DNA from: Lojkania enalia
Lineage: Eukaryota; Ascomycota; Dothideomycetes; Pleosporales
Assembly: GCA_010094045.1 (NCBI GenBank)
Contig: ML986584.1
Location: forward strand, 310,001-374,000
Length of the DNA stretch: 64,000 bases
Reading direction: 5' to 3'
Positions 49,928-61,219 of the stretch are shown piece by piece. The number at the start of each line of letters is the position of its first letter. Positions within the stretch are counted from its first letter, which is position 1. A program made the translations under genes and the position numbers. The notes below the pieces were generated by a model that made no database searches, had not been told where the DNA came from, and saw only the letters and a list, made by a program, of their open reading frames with translations.

Positions 49928-52016
49928 TCACCTCTTCTTGCCCTTCGTCTTATCCACAACCTCTATCCAGTTCTTGTTCACTCCCCGCCTCTCGAGAGCT
50001 TTGATCACGGCATCCTTTTGTGGGCCCTGGACCATAACCTCCATGACCGGATTCTTTGGGCTGCTTCCCTTCAGTAGATCGACGCTCGTGCTCCCAGCAC
50101 ATGTCTTTCTCAGCTCATCTGTAAGAGGTTGAGGTGCAATATAGTAGACTTCCAGGCCGCTGACCTTTGTAACGGTTTTGTTCCCGCTCCTAGTTTCTAG
50201 GACGATATGAATCTTTGGAGGTGGGCCAGCTTTCGGTTTAACGTCGGAGATGTCGTCACTGCTGCGGATGATGGCGTGGAAGGGGGAGGAGCTAGCGACG
50301 ATAAGCTCCCCGAGGACATTGCGTGCAATTGTTCCTGCCGCCAGCGCTGCGTTGTCTGCCGCCGAGGATCCTAGAAGAGCGTCTGCAAGTTGGGGGTTGA
50401 TATGAACTAGGCGCTTGTTCTTCTCAGATATTAGATTCTCGGCTTCAATGTACGAAGTTAGGATCTGTTTTAGCTCTGCGGCTGTATATAGGCCACGCGG
50501 GTCGGCGTTTCTAGCGTTGAAGATAGGTGCCGCCTTCTCTTTCGGCCGCAGTAGTGAGACAAGCTTGATCTTCTGACCAACCGAAGATTCAGCCGGGAGC
50601 GGCGCTGCTGGCTTGCCATTTACACTAGCTCCAGTTGGTGCATACTTCTTTGGTAGTCGGTATGGCACGAATGATTCTACCTGCCGGTCATTGAAATCAA
50701 TATCAAGTATTACGACTTCGTTCCCGTCGCGGTCTTTACACTTGATTATCTGCTGCTTGTCCAAGTATTTGATGAACTTCTTTATGTTTTTCCAGCTCGA
50801 CTTTTTAATTTGGAGAGAAGCGGTTCGGGCAGGTGTATAGGTAGGTAAGAAGGGTTGGACGAGCATAGACATAACGTTCGATTGGGATAGTGGGAAATCG
50901 AGGCCGAAGGTAGGATGATCTTTGTTCTGCTCCTTATGGTAAACAATCCCGTAGAGGAACGCGTTCCTGAAGGCTTCATCAATCTCTATCAATGCATCAG
51001 TGACCGTAATTCGTGACCTTCTGTAAGGATAGTACCTTTTGTGGTCAACTCTTTATCCTCCACTTCCTCCACAAAGTCCTTATTTGCGGGTGGAACTTCC
51101 CCTTCGATGTTTTGTGGCTTTTCAGTCTCGGATCGCTCGATGGGGTTCAGCGCAACCCCGCCCTCGTCTCGGTAGTCTTCCAGGTTCATACCTGCCGTTT
51201 GAGTCACCAGACTTAGGTCCACCTCTCTCCTCTCGTCATCCCATCCCTTAATAAAACCCGGAGGATCTATTCCAGGTTTGCCCGTTGTACTCCATGCCCA
51301 TATCTCATCGCCTGCCCAGTGAAAAGTTTGTACCGCATGACCCTTAGCGCCTTGCACCTTATCCAACGCGCTTATGTCAATCTCACATGTTCCCACTGTC
51401 ATGGGTATCGTAGGAGCCTCGAGACTCGCGATTGCAACGATTGCATCTTTCCTCGCCTTCTTGGGAAACGGAGGGCCACGCTGTAGGCCGGGTGTCATGA
51501 GGTCTGCGCCACCTTGAAGCTTCTCGACTACAAATAAGGGAGTATATAGAAGAGGCACTATTCGAGGATTGTGCCAAAGGGTGTAAACTGCCAAGTGTTA
51601 ATCGAATGCTCTCTCCGTGTCAATTCGGACAAGATCCTACCTGTAGGAAACATCTTCTCGCCAACCTTGACCCATAATATCCTCTGCTCGTCGTTGGTCC
51701 CCTCATGGCTGCCAACATACACAGTCCCTGACACTTGCTTCAACTCTGGCCCCGCAGTGGTCGTAAATCGCGCCGATAACGCGTTTTCTGGCAATAAAGA
51801 CCTCCTTAGAGCTGTAAGGCCTACTGTAGAAACTGATTTCTCCTCGGAATCTACATTTCCGTTGATAGGTATCTCGATACCAAAGTTGGCAATAATCTGG
51901 TCGGCGGTGCGTCGGCGGTCGGACGACTTGAGCGGGGACAGTGGTTTGATCTAGAGATGTTAGAAGTCCGCTAGTATAACAGCATACACGCATACATTAG
52001 GCTTCTTCTTGAACAT
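49928..52016 (-). CDS. TMA64: Eukaryotic translation initiation factor 2D (Tma64/ligatin)
   Basis: Ribosome-associated factor that can place initiator tRNA on, or release tRNA and mRNA from, the 40S subunit. Four exons, 52,016-51,996, 51,950-51,641, 51,587-51,036 and 50,985-49,928, give 646 aa; introns are 45, 53 and 50 bp. Exon 1 codes only MFKKKPN, the standard opening of the family. The N-terminal domain runs through DRRRTADQIIANFGIEIP, and the PUA domain around LWVKVGEKMFPT, then VYTLWHNPRIVPLLYTP and KLQGGADLMTPGL. A winged-helix/SWIB-like part lies around SWKNIKKFIKYLDKQQIIK and LKQILTSYIEAENLI. The SUI1 domain closes the protein (ETRSGNKTVTKVSGLEVYYI ... VMVQGPQKDAVIKALERRGV). All introns were placed by frame and match family alignment points. 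Confidence 0.93.
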
Positions 52017-52361
52017 GTCGAAGGTAAGAAAGAGTTGATGGGGTTGGCCTCTTGATTAATGGCGGGTCTTTCTCGACTTTTGTAACTGCAATAAATGTTT
52101 GCTGATGACATAGGCGGGGTGGTGTAATTCACCCCGTCCTAGCTGTTTTTGGCGTTAGCGTCTTGTCAGCATAGAGCCCCCATTTAGCAACCCTTTCCAC
52201 TCACTCTGAATCATTATCCTTGCTAGATTCTCCAGAGGACTCTGGATTACACTATTGGTTGAGCTTTCCCAACAATCGTCGGAAAGAAACGTGGAACGCT
52301 TCACGAGATGGATGAATCGGCGTCACAAGGGCTCGTCACCTAGCACCAGCCCGAGGAAGAC

Positions 52362-53810
52362 GAGCCTTCTCGACTTGCCTCCAGAAGTATTTGGCTTGAT
52401 CGTAGAGAGGTTCATATCGACCAGGGCCTAGACCATGCTATGCAGCGGCGATTTGTTTGTCGTAAGTTCCTTCAACCAATGGAGCATCCACTTTCTTTTG
52501 TTCTGATCCTCTTTAGACGCATTTGAAGAAGAGATCATTCGAAATATATGCAAGCTCGACTGTCTGGAGTTGCAGAGGTCATACCGCTACCGCCATGAAA
52601 GCCTGTAGTTTCGATACCTAGCATCGCGGCTAGTGTCTCGTTACACCGAGAAATACCACATCACCAAGGTCACCTGAGAACTAGTTGATCGTGTCCTCAA
52701 GGATCTGCCAGAGTTAGAGCGCCGACGCGACCTATGTTGGTACATTATACAAACAAACGTTTCCGGTAGAGTCTATCGTATCTTGGCTGATTTCCATGAT
52801 TCGAAAGATCAAATGCTAAGAGATCTTTGTAGTGCGACTCTCGCCAACAATGCATTCGCCGCTGCGGCATACTTTGGCGTGACACCCTTTGTGGAAAAAC
52901 ATTTGGGCGAAGTAAAAAGGTACATACCCACAGACTGGGGAGGCCACCGATAGCAGCAATTGTGGGCAGCCATCAAAGTATCGTCGGCCTTCTCGTAAGG
53001 CATGGATTTAGAATCAATGAGCCCGAATATCCCACTCACCTACCCGAAGATCTATGCCTTCGTGCTCCGAACTATCGTTAAGGCTATAGATGATCGCAAG
53101 GATAAATTAAAAATTATCTGCAAAGTAACAATGCGGACAACAGTAATCGGTGACCTCAATCTAACCATGTACCTCCTTCAATACCTCGGAATGGAAACCA
53201 AAAACTGACACAGCAACTTTCTGTATATTGGCTAGGCAACGAATCATGGAGATAGGCTTCTAGGCGGGAGCTTGTTCAACGCTTTGCCTTTCGTGGCATC
53301 TTACCATAGGGCAAGAGAATATGGCGTAGTATGCTATCAAAAATGATGCAGATCTAGGCTGCAAGCCTGGAAACAGCCTTTGGGGGGTCCGGGCCGTATT
53401 ACCCGACCAAAGGATCTGACACACTCCGCTAGAGATTGCGTCAAAGTGAGGCCGTTGGAACATTGTCCGGTATCCCCCCAATCAGGGTGCAGTACCATCC
53501 TCTACAGCTCTAGCCGAAGCCACCACGGGAGGGTGGTTGCACATCGTCGAGATGCTAGTGAAGGACAGTGTAAAGGTCTTTCCGTGTCCTTTCGGTCCAT
53601 ACGAGCGGAACGAAGCGTTTGCGGAGATTGTGTAAAGGGGCTGTTTGGACATGGTAAGATTCTTTCTGGAACATGGGCTTCCAGTAGAGTCTAATGAGGC
53701 ATCTTGTGGCCATCACGTTGCACAGTAGAGAGGGTTGAGTGGGATCGTGAAGTTGATGCACGAACATGGATTCCAGCCGATGACCCTGGAGCAATCAAGA
53801 ACCAGTGAGA
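52362..53810 (+). pseudogene. Decayed F-box/ankyrin-repeat gene
   Basis: The + strand encodes an F-box start (SLLDLPPEVFGLIVERFIS, from about 52,362), then a GTAAGT...TTTAG intron that still looks intact (about 52,457-52,517), then ankyrin-like text (LCSATLANNAFAAAAYFGVT). After a frameshift near 52,945 it continues with PIAAIVGSHQSIVGLLVRHG. Further ankyrin units appear in yet other frames near 53,530-53,800 (HIVEMLVKDSVKVFP, GCLDMVRFFLEHGLPVESN, LSGIVKLMHEHGFQP). In-frame stops at several points and at least two frameshifts rule out a working product. The region has normal base composition, so decay is by ordinary mutation rather than strong RIP. Outer limits are approximate. Confidence 0.82.
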
Positions 53811-55009
53811 CCTGAGGAATTGCAGCTGGAGGGAACTGAAGTATGAGTGAGACGGGAGCGCTTGATATAGACTTGCAATTCCATCACGGCCGTTCGCGGG
53901 GATTGCAAAAGCCAAGCTGCATCTGACATGATGCTCGACATACTGGTCGCCTACGAACCTAGCCGGCGATGGTAGCGATGATGCTTGGACATGCGGAGTA
54001 TGGTTAATGTACTAGATGTGCCAGGAAGTGTATGTGCTCAACATATGTACGTATGTGTGTACCACTTCCCTAGTTTCCTCGGATCTCGTCGTTCTAGCGA
54101 CAGCCTGATGATCCAAGCTCTAAACGAGCTGCTCCACGAAACGACCTCGGACTCGAAATGAAGGCCAGGATCCCGGGACGGTTGTGGTGTGAGCAATGCA
54201 GGTCCCCCAAGGCTTAGGACGCCGTCTACAGGCGGCCTCTTACGCTAGCTACGCCATCGAGACCGTTAACCAGATCGGACCAAGTGCAGCAAATAATAGT
54301 GTATTTGTCGAGCGCCCGCTGAATGATGAGTACATAGGTATCTACCTATACACGCGAGGATGTTGTTGTGCGGCGTTACGCAGGTCTTCGTATCGATACC
54401 AGCACAGCGCAGGGGCGATTTATCGATTATTGTCAGCTCGTATACTTCCTTCACACCAGGTTGACCGCTCCGAATTCGCGTCACCAGCCGCTGTGAGATT
54501 TTGTTTGATCAGATTGAAGATCGCGAAGCCCCTCTGTGGCTGTCCCTGTTCCGCCACCTCTATTCCCCTTGATTGGCCGGCCTGGCCGAAAGCCGATCTA
54601 GCCCCGTGACAACGGGTCGAACGGACGGCTGGCAACCAGCATGTCAAGGTGTGAAGGCCCGGCTATGCCTTTCCCAGGATAAGCCCAGCGTGACAGCTCG
54701 GCCTGTGAGAGGTCGATCAGCTGCAAAACGGGTGAGTGGCTCGCCAGTTCGACGCCTTTGCCTTGTCATGGCCAAATTGCGGAGAAGCGGCGGAGAGCCA
54801 CGAGACGAGTGACGAGCGCTTCTTGTCAGTCACCTGTGTGTGCGTGTGGGGAGCAGCACACTGCCTAATAATAAGTCCAGGCCCTCTCCTCTCCTTCCTT
54901 CATGCCATCCTTCCTCGCCGCCGTTGACATGGTGTTGAGGGCTGCCAGAATGCTCTCGTATTATTGACATCACTCTACTCCAACTCTACCGCCCATCCGC
55001 TTGCTTGCC
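53811..55009. other. Intergenic, promoter side of the membrane protein gene
   Basis: The longest frame (54,196-54,609 +, 137 codons) shows no domain and is flanked by no convincing splice sites. Probably non-coding; it includes the promoter of the gene starting at 55,010. Confidence 0.5.
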
Positions 55010-56396
55010 ATGAGCCCTCTTCCACCACCAGCAGAGGGTCACGATCTCAATGCGCTCATCAGACGCAAGGTCGTCGACAAACCCACCGACCCAAACGGTC
55101 TCATTCTTGAAGCATGGGCGCAGGGATACATGGTTGGTTCTCTGATCATCATGGCATGTATTACCCTGGCCAACATGCGCAGAGGGAACCTACTTCACAA
55201 AGTTAGTGTTGCAAAATTTTCGGCAAGGAACACACCGCTAACATCAAATCTATAGCTCATTCTAATCGAAGTATATCACCACTTCCCTTTCCCCAAGAGT
55301 TCGCATCTCTAACTCGATTTAGTTGGTTTTTGGCCTATGGCAGGGGTTTTGGTTGTTCTTCTCTAGTCCGGTTTACGCTTGGTGGTTGTCCGTCGCCGCC
55401 ATTTTCCTCAACGCGTCCTGGTCCCTTCACAACGTTATCGCCTGGATGAAGATCAAGCCCTTCCTATCTACCCCCATTAGCTATATTTTTATCTGCACTG
55501 TCATTCTGGTCCAGCCATACTGGGTTGTTGAGATCTACGCAAATTTCGCATACTTCCATGGAATCAACACGTTGTTCCTCAGTACGCGCCCATGGGAAGC
55601 CCTCTGCCGCGACCCCTGGTGGGTCTTCACTACCCTTGGGCTCTTCTGGAATATTAAGAAGCGATATGACATGACACTGGTGGAGATTGTTCGGATATCC
55701 CCCCGTTTCGCAGTAATGCTAGGTTCAATGGTGCTTAGCATCATCTTTATCGTCCTCGACATCTGCTCTGTGACCAATGTATTCAAGTCCTCGCTCCCGG
55801 TCGGCATCAACCCTTTCTGGAAGTTGGCGTTTGTGTTCAAGTGTCTCACTGATTCAATCGTTCTAGACGATTTCAAAACAGCCTTAGATCGATTGAGAGC
55901 CTTCAAAATCAGCCGCCTTGGAAGCTTTTCTCAAGATCACAGTGATCGGCGGACACGCGGAGATAGAAACCTTGTCAATACTTGGGAACAAATGGCCGCC
56001 GAGGCAGGCCGCCGTCCTCACCAAATACCCAGCCCTGATGGCGAGTATATCCATTCTAGCCAATTCCCAGGTCTGCGGCCATTGCAGAAGCATAAGGAAC
56101 ACAAAGATTCAGTCGTATCACCCATTCAAAATCAACTCCATGGTAACGCTTCAAATAAGAGCTTGGAACCGGAAGATCTTGTACCAAGCGCACTAGAAAA
56201 CGTCCCTATGAGGGATATTGACACGGCGCATCTCCGAGAGAAGCGACAGGATGGATGGGACGGTTTGGAGCTTGGTGATGAAGGACATCTAGTTACGGAG
56301 CTCGATTACGGAAATGCGCTGCGCGAAATGGAAGGTCACAGTCCGCCATCTAGTCCTCTGAAAACGACATTTGCGGGGCGTCCAAGCCCGGATTGA
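55010..56396 (+). CDS. Multi-pass membrane protein with a 15-nt exon
   Basis: An integral membrane protein of unknown function. Three exons, 55,010-55,201, 55,256-55,270 and 55,323-56,396, give 426 aa; introns are 54 and 52 bp. The middle exon encodes only LILIE and is needed to join LLHK to LVFGLWQGFW without a gap or stop. About seven hydrophobic segments are visible: VGSLIIMACITLAN, LVFGLWQGFWLFF, WWLSVAAIFLNASW, YIFICTVILVQPYWVV, WWVFTTLGLFW, VMLGSMVLSIIFIVLDI and FWKLAFVFKCLTDSIVL. A soluble, charged C-terminal tail of about 150 residues is probably cytosolic. The ATG at 55,010 is the first usable start. Length and pattern fit the fungal integral membrane proteins often left unnamed in annotations; I cannot give a role. 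Confidence 0.8.
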
Positions 56397-58491
56397 ATCG
56401 TGCGATACTAAATATGGAAGTATCACGCGATTTCTGGTTTACCCAAGTCACGCGATTTACGCCGAGCGACAACACCGACACCAACCCGAAATTTATCGAA
56501 CGACTGAAGACGCATATAGATGTACACCGCTTCTCCAGCCAATGCAAGATAGATGATTGAGCGGTAACTGCAGTTAGCATGTCGCCGAGTCTGAATTCGT
56601 GCGTCAGGGCACGAGGTGCCTAGCCTCGTACTACGCTACACGAACCCAAACCCAGGGTCGGATTATGCCCTATACGGATCTAGACACATTGTTAACTTAA
56701 AAAATCTGTACGGTGGAATGCTACTAGACTTGTTCAAGGCTTGCAGGAGCATAGAACATGTTTATGGCTTGGCGGTTGATGCTTTAAATTGGGGATCGAA
56801 ACTATACCAGTGTTAAGGAACACGGCGTCGGAAACCTAGACGGGTTATGACTCTGGGACGGAGCGCTGAGTACCTATCATGGCATCATTATCTATACTAG
56901 GACATGTATGCAACGTGATATTGATCTAATACTGTGCATAATCTCTACACAACTAGCTAGAATGACGGGATTAGCCGCCTTCTTCTTCTTCTTCTTCTTC
57001 TTCCCTTCTGTGTTCGCTGTTAAATCTCTTGATCCTTGCGCAAGGGAACGTCCTATCTACCTAGGAAGGCCTTAACCATCAGTTCTCCAGATACAACCTC
57101 CATAATACTGACTTTGTTATGTTGGTATAATTATTTATAATATATTTCGAAGAAGTAAAGTAATTCTAGAAATCAATGATACCGGCCTTAAGGTTTCCAG
57201 CATTAAACCTATTTTGAGCTTTATCTCGGTTCAACAACGTTTCGTAGCATAGAAGAAGCTTTAGCATCTATTTTTGTAAGGTTATATGTATAGCACGATC
57301 CCTATTAATGGCCAGCCCTGATATCATGTGATACTAGGATAGACAGTATAAATAGCCTTGATCCTCCATAGTTAAATGTTCTTCATTGGTGTATTCTAAA
57401 TCCCCAACAACGGATTTTGATAATTGGCGATAATTTTCAAATCTTAAAACTAGCGAAGAGTCCTCAGTACATTTGGACCTAAGAGGAGGTGGCAGGAGGG
57501 GGTAATTGGTCGAACGCATGATCCGTAATCACTATTTACCTACCTAAGTACCTTTTATTTGCTATCCTATTATCCATATATTTCATTAATAGAAAATATC
57601 TAGTTACAGCTATATCCTTATCCAACTCCGCGTAACGTCTTCTCTCACTAAGCTTTATATCGATTACTCTCAAACGAGCCATTCCGTCTAAATCGTCAAC
57701 ATGAACCAGTGACTGGGAACACTGAAGATCCACAATGACTAGTAACGAGTAGATCACATAGAAGCTCGACGCACTAGCAGGAGATATCACCTAAAGGCGC
57801 AAGTCGAAGAGTAGAGCCCAAAAACCGACTCAGTCAGGGTCATCGTTCAAACCATGACCTTTCTTATGTACACCATGGGCCTCCGACATGAAGCCGCCGC
57901 TACGGAGATCGCACTCTAACTAAGGCGATCCCTATTAAATTAATCGATATCACACTGTTCCATTAACTCGCCTATGGTGCAATTCTCTTCTTTCGTGCCG
58001 GGCAAGTGCACAATTATTTCTGCAGCAACCTGCGAATCACTAATCACGAAGTGTGGAGTAGCGATCATCGCGGTATGTGCCACGCAGCTTTTCGAAATGA
58101 TAGACTAATTCACCCCTCAGCCGAGCATTACTACCTGAGCGCCAATTACATACCAAATTTATCTCTATGTAGTCCAACTTTCTTGAAGAAATAAGTGACA
58201 GATATAGCTAGCTCTAAGTCGAGTTAATATATATGCCTTAGTATAAAATATCTATGTTGTAAGCATGTAAGGTGATTAAGGTTTTGGTGCAGAAAATACA
58301 CGGTTGTATAGCGCTCCAGTGATGGTGATGACCTCGGCTGGTCTAGCTTGATAATTACTAGGGTATGGTTGCGATCGTATCGGCATTTTCGCTTATGTCC
58401 GCGGAGTTAAACTCATTCCATCTATTACCGCTTTTATTCGCGCCCACATCTCGAAGAAATCTTCTTTAGAATAATCCCTCCAGAGCCGTCC
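56397..58491. other. 2-kb intergenic stretch
   Basis: Short random frames only (the longest is about 84 codons). It contains the CTT microsatellite listed separately and, at its right end, the promoter of the Zn2Cys6 gene. Part of it, around 57,120-57,310 and 57,540-57,620, is visibly more A+T rich than its surroundings. Confidence 0.55.
56979..57002. repeat. CTT microsatellite, eight copies
   Basis: Eight perfect CTT units in non-coding sequence; the tract could vary in length between isolates. Confidence 0.95.
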
Positions 58492-60757
58492 ATGGAGACA
58501 CAACCGCGAAAACGTCGGAGGCCGGCATTATCTTGCATCGAATGCCGACGCCGCAAAGTCAAATGCGACCGGACCGATCCTTGCACACACTGCGTCGTCT
58601 CAAAAGTCGAATGTAACTATAGAATCTATAATGATGGGCTCCATACACAGCAGCATCCCCAACAGAATACATCGTGGGCGTCGACGCCCAGCGAATCTAC
58701 GAATGCTCCCTCGCCTAAAGTCCGACCCCAACAACCTAACGCAGACGGCTCGGACATAGGGTATGGCGCAATCAGACGTCAGGTGATAGCAACAGCATTG
58801 GGATGGAATGAAACTCCCAATCATCTTCCCAATGATGGCTTACGACCAACGCCTCGAAACCAAGACGCCGAATCAGATTTCCGGGGTCTTATACACTTGC
58901 TAAAGGAGTTTCCAGCAGCCAGTACTACCTACGGACCTTCCGAGACTAGCCGGAATATATCTGCGTCCCAGTCCGGGTCTCAAGACTCGCAAATTATTAT
59001 GAATAAAACGAGAACTTTGAAATGGAGCCACTACGTTGGGGCGGCTGAAGAGGTATGATCCCCAAACCAGTTGCATCTCAAAGAATTTTTGCTAAGCTAT
59101 CAGTAAGTTCGCCATCATTCTTGCCTGCTATGCTGCCGCTGGTGGTTGCGACTATGGATCTCTATTTCAAGGCGCCGATACTAGAGAGTTAGTCGCCCAG
59201 ATTGGTGATCTCCTTAAACAATGCAAAGAGACAGCAAGAAGTATCAAAATAGGAAGGCCGAGTAGATGTCTTTCGAGTCCTAAGACAGGCCTCCTACCTC
59301 CTGCTCGGGAGTTGGCAGACACGATGGTGACTCATTATTTCGAATCATTCGAGTCAACCCATCGGATACTCCATGTACCTACCTTTTGGGCAGATTATCA
59401 GAAATACTGGAGCAACCCCGAGAGTGCATCAACTACATTGAGACTTAAAATCCTTCTTGTCATTGGAATAGGATCAAGTCTTTACGAATTTGGAGACACA
59501 GATGGCGGTTTTCACAACATGGTCCGTCAGTGGGTATACACTGCCCAGACGTGGCTCTCAGGACCATTGGAAAAGGATCGTCTAAATATATCGGGGCTCC
59601 AAATCCACTGCCTGACAATCCTGGCCCGAGAGATCCTCTCAATTGGTGGTGATCTTGTGTGGGTCTCAATGGGATCGCTCATCAATAGTGCCATGCAGAT
59701 AGCTCTCCATCGGGATCCCAAACACCTCCCGCCAATGTCCGTACTACAGACAGAACTTCGTAGGAGGCTATGGGTGACTATACTTGAAATGGTTGTGCAG
59801 TCGTCTTTAGACTCGGCACTGCCCCCCAGACTTTCCTTCGATGATTTTGACACGGAAGCTCCCTCCAATATTAACGATGATGAGATGGATGAGTTGACTA
59901 CGGCAGTCCAACCTCGTGCAAAGAACACCTTCACCACAACCTCTATGCAACTCATGCTATATAGCTCACTGGAGACCCGCTTCCGGATTGTTAAACTCCT
60001 AAATGGTTTGAGCTCTGAAATATCCCATTCGGACGTTCTTTCTCTAAGTTCAGAGCTCAACAAAGCACTCTGCGAATGCAACAGATTTATTGTGGAAAAT
60101 GAAAGATCTGGAGTCACCCGGTTTCATCGAAATCTACTAGACTATCTAGTCCGCCGATTCATAATACCCCTACATTGCCCGTTTGCTACCAGAGCTCGGG
60201 CAAACCCGTTGTTTCATTTTTCGCTGAAAGCAAGCCTAGATGCTGCTATGGCGATCATCTCGCCCGAGCCAGATGCGAGCTTCTCACACCTGATGGCCAT
60301 TGGCGGAGGCATGTTTAGAGAGGGGGTGAGATGTGCATCTACTGTAATTTCCCTCGAACTCATCACCCAAGTTGAAGCTCAAGATAGTGACGGCACGCTG
60401 CAAAGAAATGTCTACTATAGAGAGCCCCTTAAACGGGCATTGAGGAACATAATCGCACTAGCAGCTGAGCGAATACGACAGGGTGAAACGAATATTAAGC
60501 TACACATGTTTCTATGTATGGTTCTAGCCCAGGTCGAGGCGATTGAGGCTGGTGTATCTTGCGAACCGAAGGTTGCACAGAGTGCTATTCTCAGTCTCGA
60601 ATTTTGCCTTGATTTGCTCCAGACACGGCTTGGCAATGCGCCTCTATCTCCCCGACATGATACAAACCGTGCATTATCGAGTTTTGGAAGTGATCAGGGA
60701 GACTTCGGTTTGGATTTGGATCTGGACTTTTTCTTCCCAGATGCAGGGTTTACCTAG
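58492..60757 (+). CDS. Zn2Cys6 transcription factor
   Basis: A nuclear regulator. Two exons, 58,492-59,052 and 59,108-60,757, joined by a 55-bp intron (GTATGA...AGTAAG), give 736 aa; an acceptor eight bases earlier would put a stop in frame, so AGTAAG is preferred. Cysteines at 15, 18, 25, 31, 34 and 41 fit the canonical C-X2-C-X6-C-X5-C-X2-C-X6-C, preceded by a basic PRKRRRPALS. The middle region holds the fungal-specific TF domain: THYFESFESTHRILHVPTF, then LREILSIGGDLVWVSMGS-like AREILSIGGDLVWVSMGSL and MQIALHRDPKHLPPM ... ELRRRLWVTILEM. The C-terminus is acidic (LDLDLDFFFPDAG), a possible activation segment. It lies 462 bp upstream of an FAD monooxygenase on the same strand, which it may control; that is inference from position. 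Confidence 0.9.
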
Positions 60758-61219
60758 TGTAATGGGTTGTATAGGTTAGTGATATATTTGTTCGCTTCTT
60801 TGTACCATGTTGCCCGGCACGAACCAAAGTCTAATATTGCTCATCTCTATTATCACACAAGTAGCCCAGTGCCAAGAGACAAACAATAACAATTACCTAA
60901 CCAATCAATGGGAAGTTAGCAATGGCTAGGATATAACGCGATTTTGAATGATAGGGCGTATTAGAATCTTCCGGTCAATACGACGGTGCTTGGCTTTGTC
61001 CGGAGATAGTCAATTGCCGCACCTATACGAATACACCGAAGGAATTAATCTTAAGTCCCTATTTAACGAGCTTTCGTTAACATGCCTTGCGGCTTACCAG
61101 CCGATATAATATTCCAGGTCATCCGTTCCTGAAAGCAAATCCTTTGAGGTACATTCCACCGTCCCTACATTTGCCCACCCTTCTTCCAGATAGATCATTC
61201 ACCACAATATTAACAAACG
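60758..61219. other. Spacer between the regulator and the monooxygenase
   Basis: Promoter of the FAD monooxygenase; no open frame of note and no operator I can name. Confidence 0.5.

Noticed and set aside
54196..54609. 137-codon + strand frame
   Set aside because: Composition and lack of any motif suggest chance; it lies in what is probably the promoter region of the membrane protein gene.
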